Origin: Oscillospiraceae bacterium
GTDB taxonomy: Bacteria > Bacillota > Clostridia > Oscillospirales > Oscillospiraceae
NCBI GenBank assembly: GCA_017395085.1
Contig: JAFPWF010000020.1
Coordinates: 1 to 64,000, forward strand
Direction of reading: 5' to 3'
Length of the DNA stretch: 64,000 nucleotides
A program made the translations under genes and the position numbers. Shown one piece after another: positions 34,342-43,811 of this stretch (position 1 is its first letter; each line of letters opens with the position of its first letter). Under the pieces are notes generated by a model. It was not told where the DNA came from, did no database searches, and worked only from the letters and a program-made list of their open reading frames with translations.

Positions 34342-36030
34342 TTACAGACCGTATTTCTCCTTGTACATCGCACTCAGTGCCTTGCGGTCGGCCTTGCCGG
34401 CTGCGGTGCGCGGCAGCTCTTCGATGAACTCGAAGGCGATGGGGATCTTGTAAGGCGCGAGGGACTGGCGCAGATACTTCTCCGCCTCCTCGGCGGTCAT
34501 CTCTTCGCCTTCCTTGAGCACCGTGTACAGAACCGGCGCTTCGCCCTTCTTCGGGTGCATGATGCCGACGGCGCAGGCTTCCTTGACCTTGGGGTTGGCA
34601 AACATGGCTTCATCGATCTCACGCGGGAACACGTTGAAGCCGTTGACAATGATCATATCCTTTTTGCGGTCTTTGATGAAGATGAAGCCGTCCTCGTCCA
34701 TCATGACGACGTCGGCGGTATAGAGCCAGCCGTCGCGGATGGTTGCCTCGGTGGCTTCGGGGTTGTCCCAGTACTTTTCCATGACCTGCGGGCCGCGGCA
34801 GATGAGTTCGCCCGTCTCGCCCAGAGGCACGGGAGTCTTGCCGTCGACCGCGTCTACCACCACGAGGTCGGTATCCGGCACGGCGACGCCGACGGAGCCT
34901 GCCTTGCGGACATGCATCGGGTTGATGGTCAGGATGTTCGAGGTTTCACTCATGCCGTAGCCTTCCACAATGGTGGCTCCGGTCTTGGCTTCCAGCTGCT
35001 CCATCACGGCGACCGGGCACGGAGCCGAGCCGCAGAAGATGCCCTTCAGCGAGGAAATGTCCGCCTCTCCGGCCTGAACCTGCGGGGTGTTCAGCAGGCC
35101 GATCAGCATCGCGGGGACCGCCGCAAAGATGTTGGGCTTGTTCTTGACAATCTCAGCCAGCAGGGCGTCCGGTGACGGTTTCGGCACGACGACAATGCTG
35201 CCGCCGATGGTCAGTGTGATGCCGACGTTGGCGTTGAAGCCGTAGACATGGTTCAGCGGAATGGCAGCCAGGGTCCTGACTTCCTCGCCGGGAACAAGGG
35301 TGAAGTTCCGGGTGGTCCAGATGGCGGTGCGGTAACCCATGGTGTAAACCATCTTGTTGGTCAGCACGCAGCCCTTGGGAATGCCCGTGGTGCCGCCGGT
35401 GTACTGCAGGCGGATGGGGTCGTCCATGGTGACTTCAATGTCGGGCTCGGTGTTCGGATGTGTGCCGACGAGGGCGTTGAAGTCATACAGGCCGTCTACC
35501 TGCGGCAGTTCCACAGCCCCGGAGGGAAGCTGGAAGGCGATGACGCGCTTCACCGCGCACTCGGGGTTCTGCAGCATGGCGATCGCCTTGGGGGCGAAGG
35601 CAGCCATGACCACAACGGTTTCGGCGCCGCTGTCATTGAACTGCCCGGTCAGCTCGGGTACGGTGTAGAGAGGGTTGGCCGGAACTTCGATGGCGCCGAT
35701 CTTCCAAACGGCGTGCATCGCCAGCAGGTACTGCGGCACGTTGGGTGCCATGATCGCTACGCGGTCGCCCTTTTTGACGCCCAGGTCGAGGAACGCGTTC
35801 GCCAGCCGGCGCGCCACATCGTTGCAGTAGGCGTAGGGGAGTACGAGATCGCCCAGAATGGCGTAAGGCTTCTTCGGGTTGGTCTCCGCCCAGTGGTTGA
35901 ACCACCATTTGCAGGGCTTGTCCTCATACTCGATCTTTTCCGGAATCTCCGCATCGTACTGTTTGCGCGCCAGTTCCGCATTCTTTTTGGCGACTTCGTC
36001 CAGTACTTTCAGGTATTCCTTGTCTTGCAT
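34342..36030 (-). CDS. Acyl-CoA synthetase (AMP-forming)
   Basis: 562 residues. It activates a carboxylic acid to its CoA thioester through an acyl-AMP. The AMP motif is YTGGTTGIPKGC. Others are EGYGMSETSN, TADVVMMDEDGFIFIKDRKKDM, and the C-terminal lysine in LPRTAAGKADRKAL. It belongs to the long/medium-chain fatty acid ligase group by overall look. It comes directly after the GntR-type regulator gene (38-base gap), so the acid is probably the inducer or its precursor. Confidence 0.92.
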   Translation of the reverse strand: MQDKEYLKVLDEVAKKNAELARKQYDAEIPEKIEYEDKPCKWWFNHWAETNPKKPYAILGDLVLPYAYCNDVARRLANAFLDLGVKKGDRVAIMAPNVPQYLLAMHAVWKIGAIEVPANPLYTVPELTGQFNDSGAETVVVMAAFAPKAIAMLQNPECAVKRVIAFQLPSGAVELPQVDGLYDFNALVGTHPNTEPDIEVTMDDPIRLQYTGGTTGIPKGCVLTNKMVYTMGYRTAIWTTRNFTLVPGEEVRTLAAIPLNHVYGFNANVGITLTIGGSIVVVPKPSPDALLAEIVKNKPNIFAAVPAMLIGLLNTPQVQAGEADISSLKGIFCGSAPCPVAVMEQLEAKTGATIVEGYGMSETSNILTINPMHVRKAGSVGVAVPDTDLVVVDAVDGKTPVPLGETGELICRGPQVMEKYWDNPEATEATIRDGWLYTADVVMMDEDGFIFIKDRKKDMIIVNGFNVFPREIDEAMFANPKVKEACAVGIMHPKKGEAPVLYTVLKEGEEMTAEEAEKYLRQSLAPYKIPIAFEFIEELPRTAAGKADRKALSAMYKEKYGL

Positions 36031-36068
36031 GTTTTTACCTCCTTTTATGACTCTGGTATTTTTGATTG

Positions 36069-36788
36069 TTATCTAATCTGCCCGTCAAGGCAGTTCAGGT
36101 ACTCGTTGACGCTGCGCTGCAGGCGGCGGAAGGCGCCTTCGGCGTCACCCGCGCGGATGTAGTCCAGGTAGCGCTTGGCCAGGTGCACGTTCGCTTCGGC
36201 ACCGAACATGGCGATGGAGCGCAGCCAGAATTCCATGATGATGGGCCTGAACTCATTCAGCAGCAGAGGGAAAAACTCATTCCCGCTCCGTACACAGATC
36301 CCCCTGTGATACCGGAACAGGAGCTCGGCCAGGGCCGCGTCGCTGCGATCTTTCTTCTCTAAAAGGGCGTCGGCCTGCGCTAGGATGCCCTCCAGGAATG
36401 CAATATCCTCGTCGCTGTGCTTCTCGGCCAGGCGGCGGATTGCGGAGCCCTCAATGGCGATGCGGGCTTCCATGAAGCTGTGCGTCTGCTTCCTCGTCAT
36501 GTTGCCGCCGTTCATCCGGATGAGCGCATTCAGCGTTTCCATGGTTCCGGTTTCCTCGTAATTGGCAACAACGGCTCCGCGCCGCGGCGTAACTTCCAGA
36601 AAGCCCTTCTGCACCAGTTCCGCAAGCCCGGCATGAATCATCGTTTTGCTGATGTGGGTTTCTTCCTGCAGCTGGCGCTCGGAGGGAAGGCTGTCTCCGA
36701 CCTTCAGTTTGCCGGAGAGAATCTGCTCTTCCATCTTCCGTACAAAAAGCTCTTTTTTTGTAGGGATTTCAATAACGCCGATCTCCAT
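36069..36788 (-). CDS. GntR family regulator, FadR/FCD type
   Basis: 239 residues. The N-terminal winged helix-turn-helix is VGDSLPSERQLQEETHISKTMIHA with the wing KGFLEVTPRRGAVVA. The C-terminal helical FCD-type domain begins near MEARIAIEGSAIRRLAEKHS and usually binds an acyl-CoA or organic acid, often with metal. It probably represses both arms of the regulon. Two matching operators lie next to it (36801-36811 and 37010-37020), one just before its own start codon. Confidence 0.9.
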   Translation of the reverse strand: MEIGVIEIPTKKELFVRKMEEQILSGKLKVGDSLPSERQLQEETHISKTMIHAGLAELVQKGFLEVTPRRGAVVANYEETGTMETLNALIRMNGGNMTRKQTHSFMEARIAIEGSAIRRLAEKHSDEDIAFLEGILAQADALLEKKDRSDAALAELLFRYHRGICVRSGNEFFPLLLNEFRPIIMEFWLRSIAMFGAEANVHLAKRYLDYIRAGDAEGAFRRLQRSVNEYLNCLDGQIR

Positions 36789-36800
36789 ATCATCCGGTTA

Positions 36801-36811
36801 TGGTCCGACCA
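36801..36811. promoter_or_regulatory. Operator 1 of the GntR-type regulator
   Basis: TGGTCCGACCA is a perfect palindrome about one central base and matches the known FadR-type core (TGGTCnGACCA). It lies 13 bases before the start codon of the regulator gene. Confidence 0.7.
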
Positions 36812-36972
36812 AAAGGCCGCCATCCTCCTTATCCTGTTGGTTCAGACATATTATGTAAATCTGTTTGAACAAATCACATCATTCCACGATGAGTATATAC
36901 CATGTTGTGCAAAAGTGCAAGAGGAATTCATAAAAAATCGGAAGGAATTCGTCAATTCGACGGAATTGCATC

Positions 36973-37001
36973 TTGCATTGCCGTGAGGGCCATGCTATAA
37001 T
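36973..37001 (+). promoter_or_regulatory. Promoter of the plus arm of the acyl-CoA regulon
   Basis: TTGCAT (36973-36978) and a perfect TATAAT (36996-37001) are 17 bases apart. Transcription would start near 37008, on top of operator 2. The first gene starts at 37121. Confidence 0.75.
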
Positions 37002-37009
37002 AAAAATGC

Positions 37010-37020
37010 TGGTCGGTCCA
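37010..37020. promoter_or_regulatory. Operator 2 of the GntR-type regulator
   Basis: The reverse strand reads TGGACCGACCA and differs from operator 1 at one base. It overlaps the predicted start of transcription of the plus arm, the classic place for a repressor. Confidence 0.65.
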
Positions 37021-37120
37021 GCTGCTGCGTCAGCATGGGCCGAAATCCGGATTTGGTAGAAAACCCTCTGAATCTGTCGCTCCGGCGCGCTGTGCCCGGG
37101 GCAATGCGAAAGGAGTATTT

Positions 37121-39421
37121 ATGGATAAAAGCATCAGAAAACTGGCGGTCATCGGCGCCGGCACGATGGGTGCCGCCATTGCGGCCTGCGGGGCGCGTGC
37201 CGGCCTGGACGTGGTCCTGATGGTCCGCGGCAAGGGCAGCGAGACCGGGCGGGACCGCGCTGCCAGGGCGGTCGACACCATATTAAAAAAGGGCGAGATG
37301 AAGGGCTCCGATGAAGCCCGGATCCGCGCAGGCGTCTTCTGCGCCGACATGCAGGCAGATGCAGGCGTACTGAAGGACTGTGACCTCATCATCGAGGCGG
37401 TTGCCGAAGATCTTGCCATCAAGCAGAGCACTGCGGCCTTCCTGTTTGAAAACGCGGGTGAAGAAGCGATTGTCGGCACGAACACCTCGAACATTTCCAT
37501 CGCCTCCATTGCAGAAAACCTGCCCGAAGAGCAGCAGAAGCGCTTCCTCGGCATCCATTTCTTCAACCCCGTCCGCTACATGGACCTGGTGGAGATTATT
37601 TCCGGCGGAAAGACCGAAGAGGCGATTCTTCGGCGTGTCGAAACCCTGATGAACGACCGTTTCGGCAAAACGCCCATCCGCTGCAGAGACTCCGCCGGCT
37701 TCATCGCCAACCGCATCGGTTCCATGGCACTGACCTCCATCATGAACGCCACCGTTGATGCGGGTTATGGCTTTGCAGAGGCCGACGCCCTGACCGGCGA
37801 TCTGATCTTCCGCCCCAAGCAGGGCGCATTCAAACTGCTGGATCTGGTTGGACTGGATATCAGCGTCCACACCGTGGACTATATGGCCGGCGCGGACATC
37901 CCGGACTATGAGAAGCCCTTCCGCAACCGGCCGGAGGTCCTGTATGACATTACCTCACGCGGCTACCTCGGAAACAAGACGGGTTCCGGCTTCTACTGCA
38001 AGCGCAAGGGCGCTAAGGGGACCGAGCGTTTTGTCTGGGACTACAACGCCCGGGAATATGTCCCGCTGTCCCGGCCTCAGCCGGCCTCGTTGGCCGAAGT
38101 GCGCGACAAGGCCGCGCGCCTTCGCACCCTCTTGGCAGGCGAATATCCCGAAACGCCTTTCCTCCGCCGGGTAGTGCTGGAACCGCTTTGGCTGGCCATG
38201 AAGAATGTGGACGAAATCAGCTACGACTTCCGTGATATTGACGCTGCCATGCGCGGCGGCTACAACTGGATCAAAGGCCCCTTCGAGCTGTGCGACCTGC
38301 TCGGGGCGAAGGAAGTCCTCGTCCTGATGGAACAGCAGGGGCTGGAGCCGCCCGCCTGGGCAAAGGAAAAGATCGAAAAGGACGGCGCTTTCTATGCGGG
38401 CGCGGCGCCCCGTGCGGCTGCGTATCTGCAGCTTACGGACAGCAGAGCCGTCGTCATGGAGAATAAAGACGCGGCGCTCTGCGACCTCGGAGACGGGGTA
38501 GCGCTCTTCACGCTGCGTACCAAGGCAAACACCTACACGACCCCGGCGGCCGAACTGATGCTTGCCGCGGCCGAGGAGGTTGAGCGGAGCGAAGCATTCC
38601 GGGCAATGGTGGTCTGCAACCCGGGCGCCAACCTCGGCGCAGGCGCAAACCTTTATGAGGTCGCCGGCGCCATTGAAGCCGGGCAGTTCGAGTTGCTCGA
38701 AAAGAGCGTGGAGGAATTCCAGCGGGCGAACCTCCGCCTGAAGTACCTCAAGAAGCCGGTCGTCGTTGCGGCAAAAGGCCAGGCTCTCGGAGGAAGCGCC
38801 GAACTGATGCTGCATGCCGGCTGCGTCGTTGCGCATCAGGAACTCTACGCCGGCCTGGTGGAAATGGGTGTAGGCCTCGTCCCCTCGGGCGGCGGCTGCG
38901 CTGAACTGCTCTTCCGCGCTACTGAAGGCCTGCAGTACGGGCAGATGGCCCGCATCATTTCGGAAATCGATGAACTGGTTCTGCCGATCGCGCAGGCCAA
39001 ATACAGCATGAGCGCCGAGGAGGCCATGAAGAACCGCTACCTACGCCGGGGCGACCTGATCATCGCAAAGGCGGACGCGCTGCTCGGCCAGGCGAAGGCT
39101 ACTGCCATCCGGCTGGCGGAAGCGGGCTGGCGGCCCCCGGTCAAGGGTACCGTTACCGCCGCAGGCGAGAGCGGCTACACCCACCTGATGGCGACGGTGA
39201 ATGTGATGCTCTCCGGCCGGATGATGACGCCGTACGACGCTGTCATCGTCGAAAAGCTGGCGCGCATCTTCTCCGGCGGCGACGCGCTCGCCGGCGAGCA
39301 GATCACCGAAGAAGACGTGCTGCTGGAAGAGAGAAAAGCCTTTATGGATCTCTGCCATAACGAAAAGACGCTGGAACGCATCAAGGGCATGGTCGCAACG
39401 GGCAAGCCCGTGCGCAACTGA
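37121..39421 (+). CDS. 3-hydroxyacyl-CoA dehydrogenase / crotonase fusion
   Basis: 766 residues. The N-terminal half is NAD-dependent 3-hydroxyacyl-CoA dehydrogenase: IGAGTMGAAIAACGARAG, FFNPVRYMDLVEI and RDSAGFIANRIG. The C-terminal ~300 residues are a crotonase fold (KPVVVAAKGQALGGSAELMLHA and VEMGVGLVPSGGG), with glutamates at both usual places. So it likely hydrates and oxidises the acyl chain. The order, dehydrogenase first, differs from E. coli FadB. AAAGGAG lies eight bases before the ATG. It is the first gene of the plus arm. Confidence 0.92.
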   Translation: MDKSIRKLAVIGAGTMGAAIAACGARAGLDVVLMVRGKGSETGRDRAARAVDTILKKGEMKGSDEARIRAGVFCADMQADAGVLKDCDLIIEAVAEDLAIKQSTAAFLFENAGEEAIVGTNTSNISIASIAENLPEEQQKRFLGIHFFNPVRYMDLVEIISGGKTEEAILRRVETLMNDRFGKTPIRCRDSAGFIANRIGSMALTSIMNATVDAGYGFAEADALTGDLIFRPKQGAFKLLDLVGLDISVHTVDYMAGADIPDYEKPFRNRPEVLYDITSRGYLGNKTGSGFYCKRKGAKGTERFVWDYNAREYVPLSRPQPASLAEVRDKAARLRTLLAGEYPETPFLRRVVLEPLWLAMKNVDEISYDFRDIDAAMRGGYNWIKGPFELCDLLGAKEVLVLMEQQGLEPPAWAKEKIEKDGAFYAGAAPRAAAYLQLTDSRAVVMENKDAALCDLGDGVALFTLRTKANTYTTPAAELMLAAAEEVERSEAFRAMVVCNPGANLGAGANLYEVAGAIEAGQFELLEKSVEEFQRANLRLKYLKKPVVVAAKGQALGGSAELMLHAGCVVAHQELYAGLVEMGVGLVPSGGGCAELLFRATEGLQYGQMARIISEIDELVLPIAQAKYSMSAEEAMKNRYLRRGDLIIAKADALLGQAKATAIRLAEAGWRPPVKGTVTAAGESGYTHLMATVNVMLSGRMMTPYDAVIVEKLARIFSGGDALAGEQITEEDVLLEERKAFMDLCHNEKTLERIKGMVATGKPVRN

Positions 39422-39433
39422 GGAGGGCTGAAC

Positions 39434-40621
39434 ATGGAACGCAAAAATGCTGTGATCGTCGCCTTCGGGCGCAGCGCCATCGCCAAGGCAATCAAGGGCA
39501 GCCTCCGCTACACGGGCTGCGTGGACTACGGCTCCCAGGTGCTGAAGGGCATCCTCGCCAAATATCCCGGCTTTGACCCGACCCTCGCGGAAGACCTCAT
39601 TTGCGGCTGCGCCATTCCCGAGGCGGAGCAGGGCCTGAACATCGGGCGCCTCCTGGCCGACAGTTCCGGCTTCCCGCTGACCACCGCGGGCCAGACGGTA
39701 AACCGCTTCTGCTCCTCCGGGCTTCAGTCCATCGCGAGCGCGGCCAACGCCATTATGGCAGGCCAGGCTCAGTGCATTGTGGCGGGCGGACTCGAGAACA
39801 TGAGCAAGGTGCAGATGCACCGCGTTGCGATTATCCCCGACAGCGCGAGCTTCGGCTCCTATCCCGACAACTTCGACACAATGGGCATCACCGCCGAGAA
39901 CGTGGCCGAGAAGTATAAAATCTCACGTGAACGGCAGGATGCCTTTGCCTGCGAGAGTCATCATAAAGCGGCCGCGGCAATCGCCGCCGGCAAGTTTAAG
40001 GATGAGATCATCCCCGTGCAGGCCAAGCGCCCTGTGAAGAAGGAAGACGGCGCCCCCGGCTGGGAGCACTTCACCTTCGACACCGACGAGTGCGTCCGGC
40101 CGGACACCACCGTGGAAGGCCTGGCAAAGCTCAAACCGATCTTCCGCATGGGCGGCAGCGTCACAGCCGGGAACTCCTCGCAGATGAACGACGCCGCGGC
40201 CTTCGTGGTGCTGATGGAAGAGGAATTCGCCAAAGCCCAGGGCCTCACGCCGATTGCCCGTTTTGTGAGTTTCGCCGTACGCGGCGTGCACCCGGCCTAC
40301 ATGGGCCTCGGTCCCATCGAAGCCATTCCCCGCGCGCTCAGCATCGCCGGGTTGACCCTGGATGACATCCAGCTCATCGAGCTCAACGAGGCCTTTGCCT
40401 CCCAGTCTCTGGCGTGCATCGACGAGCTCGGCCTGAACACCGATATCGTCAATGTAAACGGCGGCGGCATTGCCTTCGGGCATCCGCTGGGCTGCACGGG
40501 CGCCTACCTCACCATGAAGCTGATCAATGAACTCCGGCGCCGCGGCCAGACCCGCGGCCTGGTGTCGATGTGCATCGGCGGCGGAATGGGCGCTGCCGGC
40601 ATCTTTGAAGTGATAGAATAA
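39434..40621 (+). CDS. Thiolase (acetyl-CoA acyltransferase)
   Basis: 395 residues. It cleaves 3-ketoacyl-CoA with CoA to give acetyl-CoA and a shortened acyl-CoA. The nucleophilic cysteine is in NRFCSSGLQSIASAANAI. The histidine is in GIAFGHPLGCTGA, and the second cysteine is in MCIGGGMGAAGIFE. A GAGGAGGG site precedes it, 13 bases after the fusion gene. It looks complete and catabolic in type. Confidence 0.95.
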   Translation: MERKNAVIVAFGRSAIAKAIKGSLRYTGCVDYGSQVLKGILAKYPGFDPTLAEDLICGCAIPEAEQGLNIGRLLADSSGFPLTTAGQTVNRFCSSGLQSIASAANAIMAGQAQCIVAGGLENMSKVQMHRVAIIPDSASFGSYPDNFDTMGITAENVAEKYKISRERQDAFACESHHKAAAAIAAGKFKDEIIPVQAKRPVKKEDGAPGWEHFTFDTDECVRPDTTVEGLAKLKPIFRMGGSVTAGNSSQMNDAAAFVVLMEEEFAKAQGLTPIARFVSFAVRGVHPAYMGLGPIEAIPRALSIAGLTLDDIQLIELNEAFASQSLACIDELGLNTDIVNVNGGGIAFGHPLGCTGAYLTMKLINELRRRGQTRGLVSMCIGGGMGAAGIFEVIE

Positions 40622-40641
40622 CGCACAGGAGGAGCGAATCA

Positions 40642-41607
40642 ATGAAAACCAGAATTACCGAACTCTTCGGCATTGAACATCCCATCATCTGCGGCGGCAT
40701 GCTCTGGGTTACGGATGCGAAGCTCTGCGCCGCCATCTCCGAGGCGGGCGGCCTGGGCTGCATCACCGCCGACCAATACACCAGCGGCGATGCCCTGCGC
40801 GAAGCCATCCGCGAGGTCAAGGCCCTGACGGACAAGCCCTTCGGCGTGAACATCACCCTGATGAAGAGCTTCCGCATCACCGAAGAGACCTTTATGGACT
40901 TCTTCAAGGTCTGCGCCGAGGAAAAGGTTGCAAATATCGAGGTCTCAGGCCTTTTCGCAACCGACTTCATCCCCATGCTGCACGCCGCAGGCGTGAAGAT
41001 CACCCATAAGGTCGGCGCGGTCCGCCACGCCATGAAGATTGAGCGTCTCGGCTATGATGCCGTTATCGTGGCCGGCGTGGAAGAGGGCGGCCATCCGCTG
41101 GCCGACAATGTTGCGACCTCGGTGCTGCTCCCCAAAGTGGCCGAGAGCGTAAAGATCCCCATCCTCGCGACCGGCGGCATGGTGGACGGCAAGTCGATGG
41201 CGGCGGCGCTCTGCCTGGGTGCGGACGGCATCATGATGGCCACACGTTTCCTGGCGTCCGAGGAATGCTGGGTGCACGACAACATCAAAAACTGGATCGT
41301 CCAGCTGAACGAAACCGACACCGACCTCTTCTGCCACACCACGCTGCAGGCCCGCGGCGTGAAGAACAGCGTCCTTGCCAAGGTCAACGAGCTTGAAAAG
41401 AACGGCGCCGAGCCGTCCGAGATCGTCCGTGCCGTGTCCGGCAAAAAGCTTCTACAGGCACTGCGTGACGGCGACACCGAAGGCGCTGCTTTCCTCTTCG
41501 GCCAGAGCATCGGCCGCATCCATGAAATCAAGTCCTGCAAGGCAATCATCGACGACACTATGGCCGTCTGCGAGGAGACGCTGCGTGCCAAGGCCGCGCT
41601 CTTCTGA
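40642..41607 (+). CDS. Nitronate monooxygenase / FabK-like flavoprotein (first copy)
   Basis: 321 residues. It is an FMN TIM-barrel protein of the nitronate monooxygenase family, which also includes the enoyl-ACP reductase FabK. It begins RITELFGIEHPIICGGM. The active-site histidine is probably in VEEGGHPLADN, and GGMVDGKSMAAALCLGADG is the phosphate-binding region. In an operon for acyl-CoA breakdown its job is more likely oxidation or reduction of an enoyl-CoA than of nitronate. A paralogue lies at 43812. Confidence 0.88.
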   Translation: MKTRITELFGIEHPIICGGMLWVTDAKLCAAISEAGGLGCITADQYTSGDALREAIREVKALTDKPFGVNITLMKSFRITEETFMDFFKVCAEEKVANIEVSGLFATDFIPMLHAAGVKITHKVGAVRHAMKIERLGYDAVIVAGVEEGGHPLADNVATSVLLPKVAESVKIPILATGGMVDGKSMAAALCLGADGIMMATRFLASEECWVHDNIKNWIVQLNETDTDLFCHTTLQARGVKNSVLAKVNELEKNGAEPSEIVRAVSGKKLLQALRDGDTEGAAFLFGQSIGRIHEIKSCKAIIDDTMAVCEETLRAKAALF

Positions 41608-41616
41608 GGAACCGCC

Positions 41617-42408
41617 ATGGACGAGAAAGAACGCACCCCGCTGTACCGGGTGGAGAACGGCGTGGCGTATCTCACGCTGAACCGCCCGGAAACGCTGAAT
41701 TCCTTCACCACCGACTTTGTCCACGAGATCGAGGATGCCATCGTCCGTGCCGACACGGATGACGAAGTGCGTGTTCTGCTGCTGACGGGCGAAGGCCGCG
41801 GCTTCACTTCCGGCGGGAACCTGCAGGAACTCGCAGCCATGAATCTCGACCGCAAGCGCGCCATTTACGATGTCGACTCCACCGCCGACATGGTCCGCCT
41901 CCTTTACAATGTCAAGAAGCCTGTCATCGCCGCGGTAAACGGCCCGGCTTACGGCGCCGGGATCGCTCTGGCAATGGCCTGCGACCTGCTCATCGCCTCC
42001 GAGAAGGCGCAGTTCGGCTTCTCCTTCACGGGCCTCGGCTTCTGCCCCGACAGCGGCACCACCTGGTTCCTCACGCGGCGTGTGGGTTATTACAAGGCCT
42101 GTGAGATCCTCTTCTCCGCCAAAACGCTTGGCGCCGAGGAGCTGCTTCAGCTCGGCCTGGTAAACATGGTCGTCCCGCATGACGAGCTTTTGCCGGCGGC
42201 GGCAAAAACTGCTGCACGGATCGCAAAAGGCCCGGCACTGGCACTGATGCTGCAGAAGCGCGTTCTGCGCAACGCCGTCACTACCACCTTTGAGCAGAAC
42301 CGCGACTACGAAGCCATCAGCCAGATCTTCGCCTCCCAGACCGATGACTGCCGCGAAGGACTGACCGCTGCGCTCGAGCGCCGCAGACCGGAATTCCGGG
42401 GGAAATAA
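41617..42408 (+). CDS. Crotonase-type enoyl-CoA isomerase
   Basis: 263 residues. The fold is crotonase (PVIAAVNGPAYGAGIALAMAC), but the two glutamates of hydratases are replaced: GAGIALAMACD and FSFTGLGFCPDSGTT. An aspartate follows in CPDSG, as in PaaG-type isomerases that move a double bond. So it is better called a delta3-delta2 isomerase or PaaG-like enzyme than a hydratase. It starts ten bases after the first flavoprotein gene. Confidence 0.85.
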   Translation: MDEKERTPLYRVENGVAYLTLNRPETLNSFTTDFVHEIEDAIVRADTDDEVRVLLLTGEGRGFTSGGNLQELAAMNLDRKRAIYDVDSTADMVRLLYNVKKPVIAAVNGPAYGAGIALAMACDLLIASEKAQFGFSFTGLGFCPDSGTTWFLTRRVGYYKACEILFSAKTLGAEELLQLGLVNMVVPHDELLPAAAKTAARIAKGPALALMLQKRVLRNAVTTTFEQNRDYEAISQIFASQTDDCREGLTAALERRRPEFRGK

Positions 42409-42415
42409 CAGATAC

Positions 42416-42444
42416 AGCCCGGGGCCGTGCAGGCCCCGGGCTTT
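42416..42444 (+). terminator. GC-rich hairpin between isomerase and CoA-transferase genes
   Basis: An 11-bp perfect stem (42416-42426 with 42432-42442) is followed by only TTT. It may lower, but not stop, transcription into the second half of the operon. Confidence 0.5.
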
Positions 42445-42457
42445 GGAGGATATCATC

Positions 42458-43801
42458 TTGAACTGGAAAGAAGAATACGAGTCCAAATTCAAAAGCGCCG
42501 GAGAAGCGGTTTCCGTTGTCAAAGACGGCGATTCGGTCGCCTACGGCGAATTTGTGATGGCTTCGATACTGCTGGATGCGGCATTTGCCGCACGGGTACC
42601 GCAGCTGCACGATATCATCCTGCGCTCCACCACCTGTCCCTTCCCGCCAAAGGCGGTGCTGGCTGATCCAAAGCTGGAACACGTCATGTATAACGACTGG
42701 CATTTTTCTCCCGCGAGCCGCAAGCTCTGCGACGCGGGTCTCTGCCGCTATGTGCCCATGAACTACCACGCCGGCCCCGAGACCATCCGCCGCGGCCTCA
42801 TCGACCGCATTGACGTCGCCATGCTGATGGTTTCTCCGCCGGATGAGGAGGGGTATGTCAGCCTCGGGACCTCCTCGTCCATTACGCCGACCTACATCCG
42901 GAGCGCCCGATACATCATTGCCGAAGTCAACGAAAGCGTTCCGCGCACCTTCTGCGATGAGGAAAGCCGCGTGCATGTCTCGCAGATCGACTGCTTCGTG
43001 CAGGGGCCGAACCGCCCGCTGATCGAAGTGCCGACCCCGCCCCCGAATGAAGTAGATGAAAAGATCGCCGGACTCGTCGTGAGCCTCATTTCGGACGGCG
43101 CCTGCATTCAGCTTGGCATCGGCAGCATGCCGAACGCCGTTGGCGGGCTGATCGCTCAGTCCGGCCTGAAAGACCTGGGAGTGCACACCGAAATGCTCTG
43201 CGACGCTTACGTCGCCATGGCCGAGGCGGGCTGCATCACCGGCAAATACAAAACCACCGATCCGGGAAAGATCGTCTATACCTTTGCCATGGGGACAAAG
43301 AAACTCTATGACTTTCTGGACGGTAACCCGGACTGCCTGCTTGCCCCGGTGGACTACACCAACGACCCGTACATCATTTCCAAAAACGACAACATAGTCT
43401 GCCTCAACAATGCCATCGAGGTCGACCTCTACGGCCAGGTTGCATCCGAGACCTCCGGCCCGCGCCAGATCTCCGGCACCGGAGGCCAGCTGGACTTCAT
43501 CCAGGCTGCGGCGCGCTCGAAGGGCGGCAAAGGTCTCATTTGCCTGTCCTCAACCTATACCGAGCGGGACGGCACTGTGCATTCCCGCATTCTTCCGCAT
43601 CTGGGCCCCTGCCAGATCGTCACGGTTCCGCGCAGCTTCAATCAGTTTGTCATTACCGAGTACGGCATTGCCGATCTCCGCGCTAAGACCACCTGGGAAC
43701 GTGCCGAAGCGCTCATCTCCGTTGCGCACCCGGACTTCCGCGAGAAACTGATCCGCCAGGCCGAAGCGCAGGGACTGCGCGTCCGAAACATCAGAGAGTG
43801 A
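42458..43801 (+). CDS. Acyl-CoA:acetate/4-hydroxybutyrate CoA-transferase family protein
   Basis: 447 residues. It moves CoA between an acyl-CoA and a free acid by a glutamyl-CoA link. Family blocks are GIGSMPNAVGGLI, GVHTEMLCDA (probable catalytic glutamate), ETSGPRQISGTGGQLDF, and FVITEYGIADLR. The start is a TTG at 42458, seven bases after GGAGGA, giving MNWKEEY, the usual family start. An earlier TTG at 42443 would overlap the ribosome site. It could recover the CoA ester energy of the products or activate the substrate without ATP. Confidence 0.9.
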   Translation: MNWKEEYESKFKSAGEAVSVVKDGDSVAYGEFVMASILLDAAFAARVPQLHDIILRSTTCPFPPKAVLADPKLEHVMYNDWHFSPASRKLCDAGLCRYVPMNYHAGPETIRRGLIDRIDVAMLMVSPPDEEGYVSLGTSSSITPTYIRSARYIIAEVNESVPRTFCDEESRVHVSQIDCFVQGPNRPLIEVPTPPPNEVDEKIAGLVVSLISDGACIQLGIGSMPNAVGGLIAQSGLKDLGVHTEMLCDAYVAMAEAGCITGKYKTTDPGKIVYTFAMGTKKLYDFLDGNPDCLLAPVDYTNDPYIISKNDNIVCLNNAIEVDLYGQVASETSGPRQISGTGGQLDFIQAAARSKGGKGLICLSSTYTERDGTVHSRILPHLGPCQIVTVPRSFNQFVITEYGIADLRAKTTWERAEALISVAHPDFREKLIRQAEAQGLRVRNIRE

Positions 43802-43811
43802 GGAGATTCCC

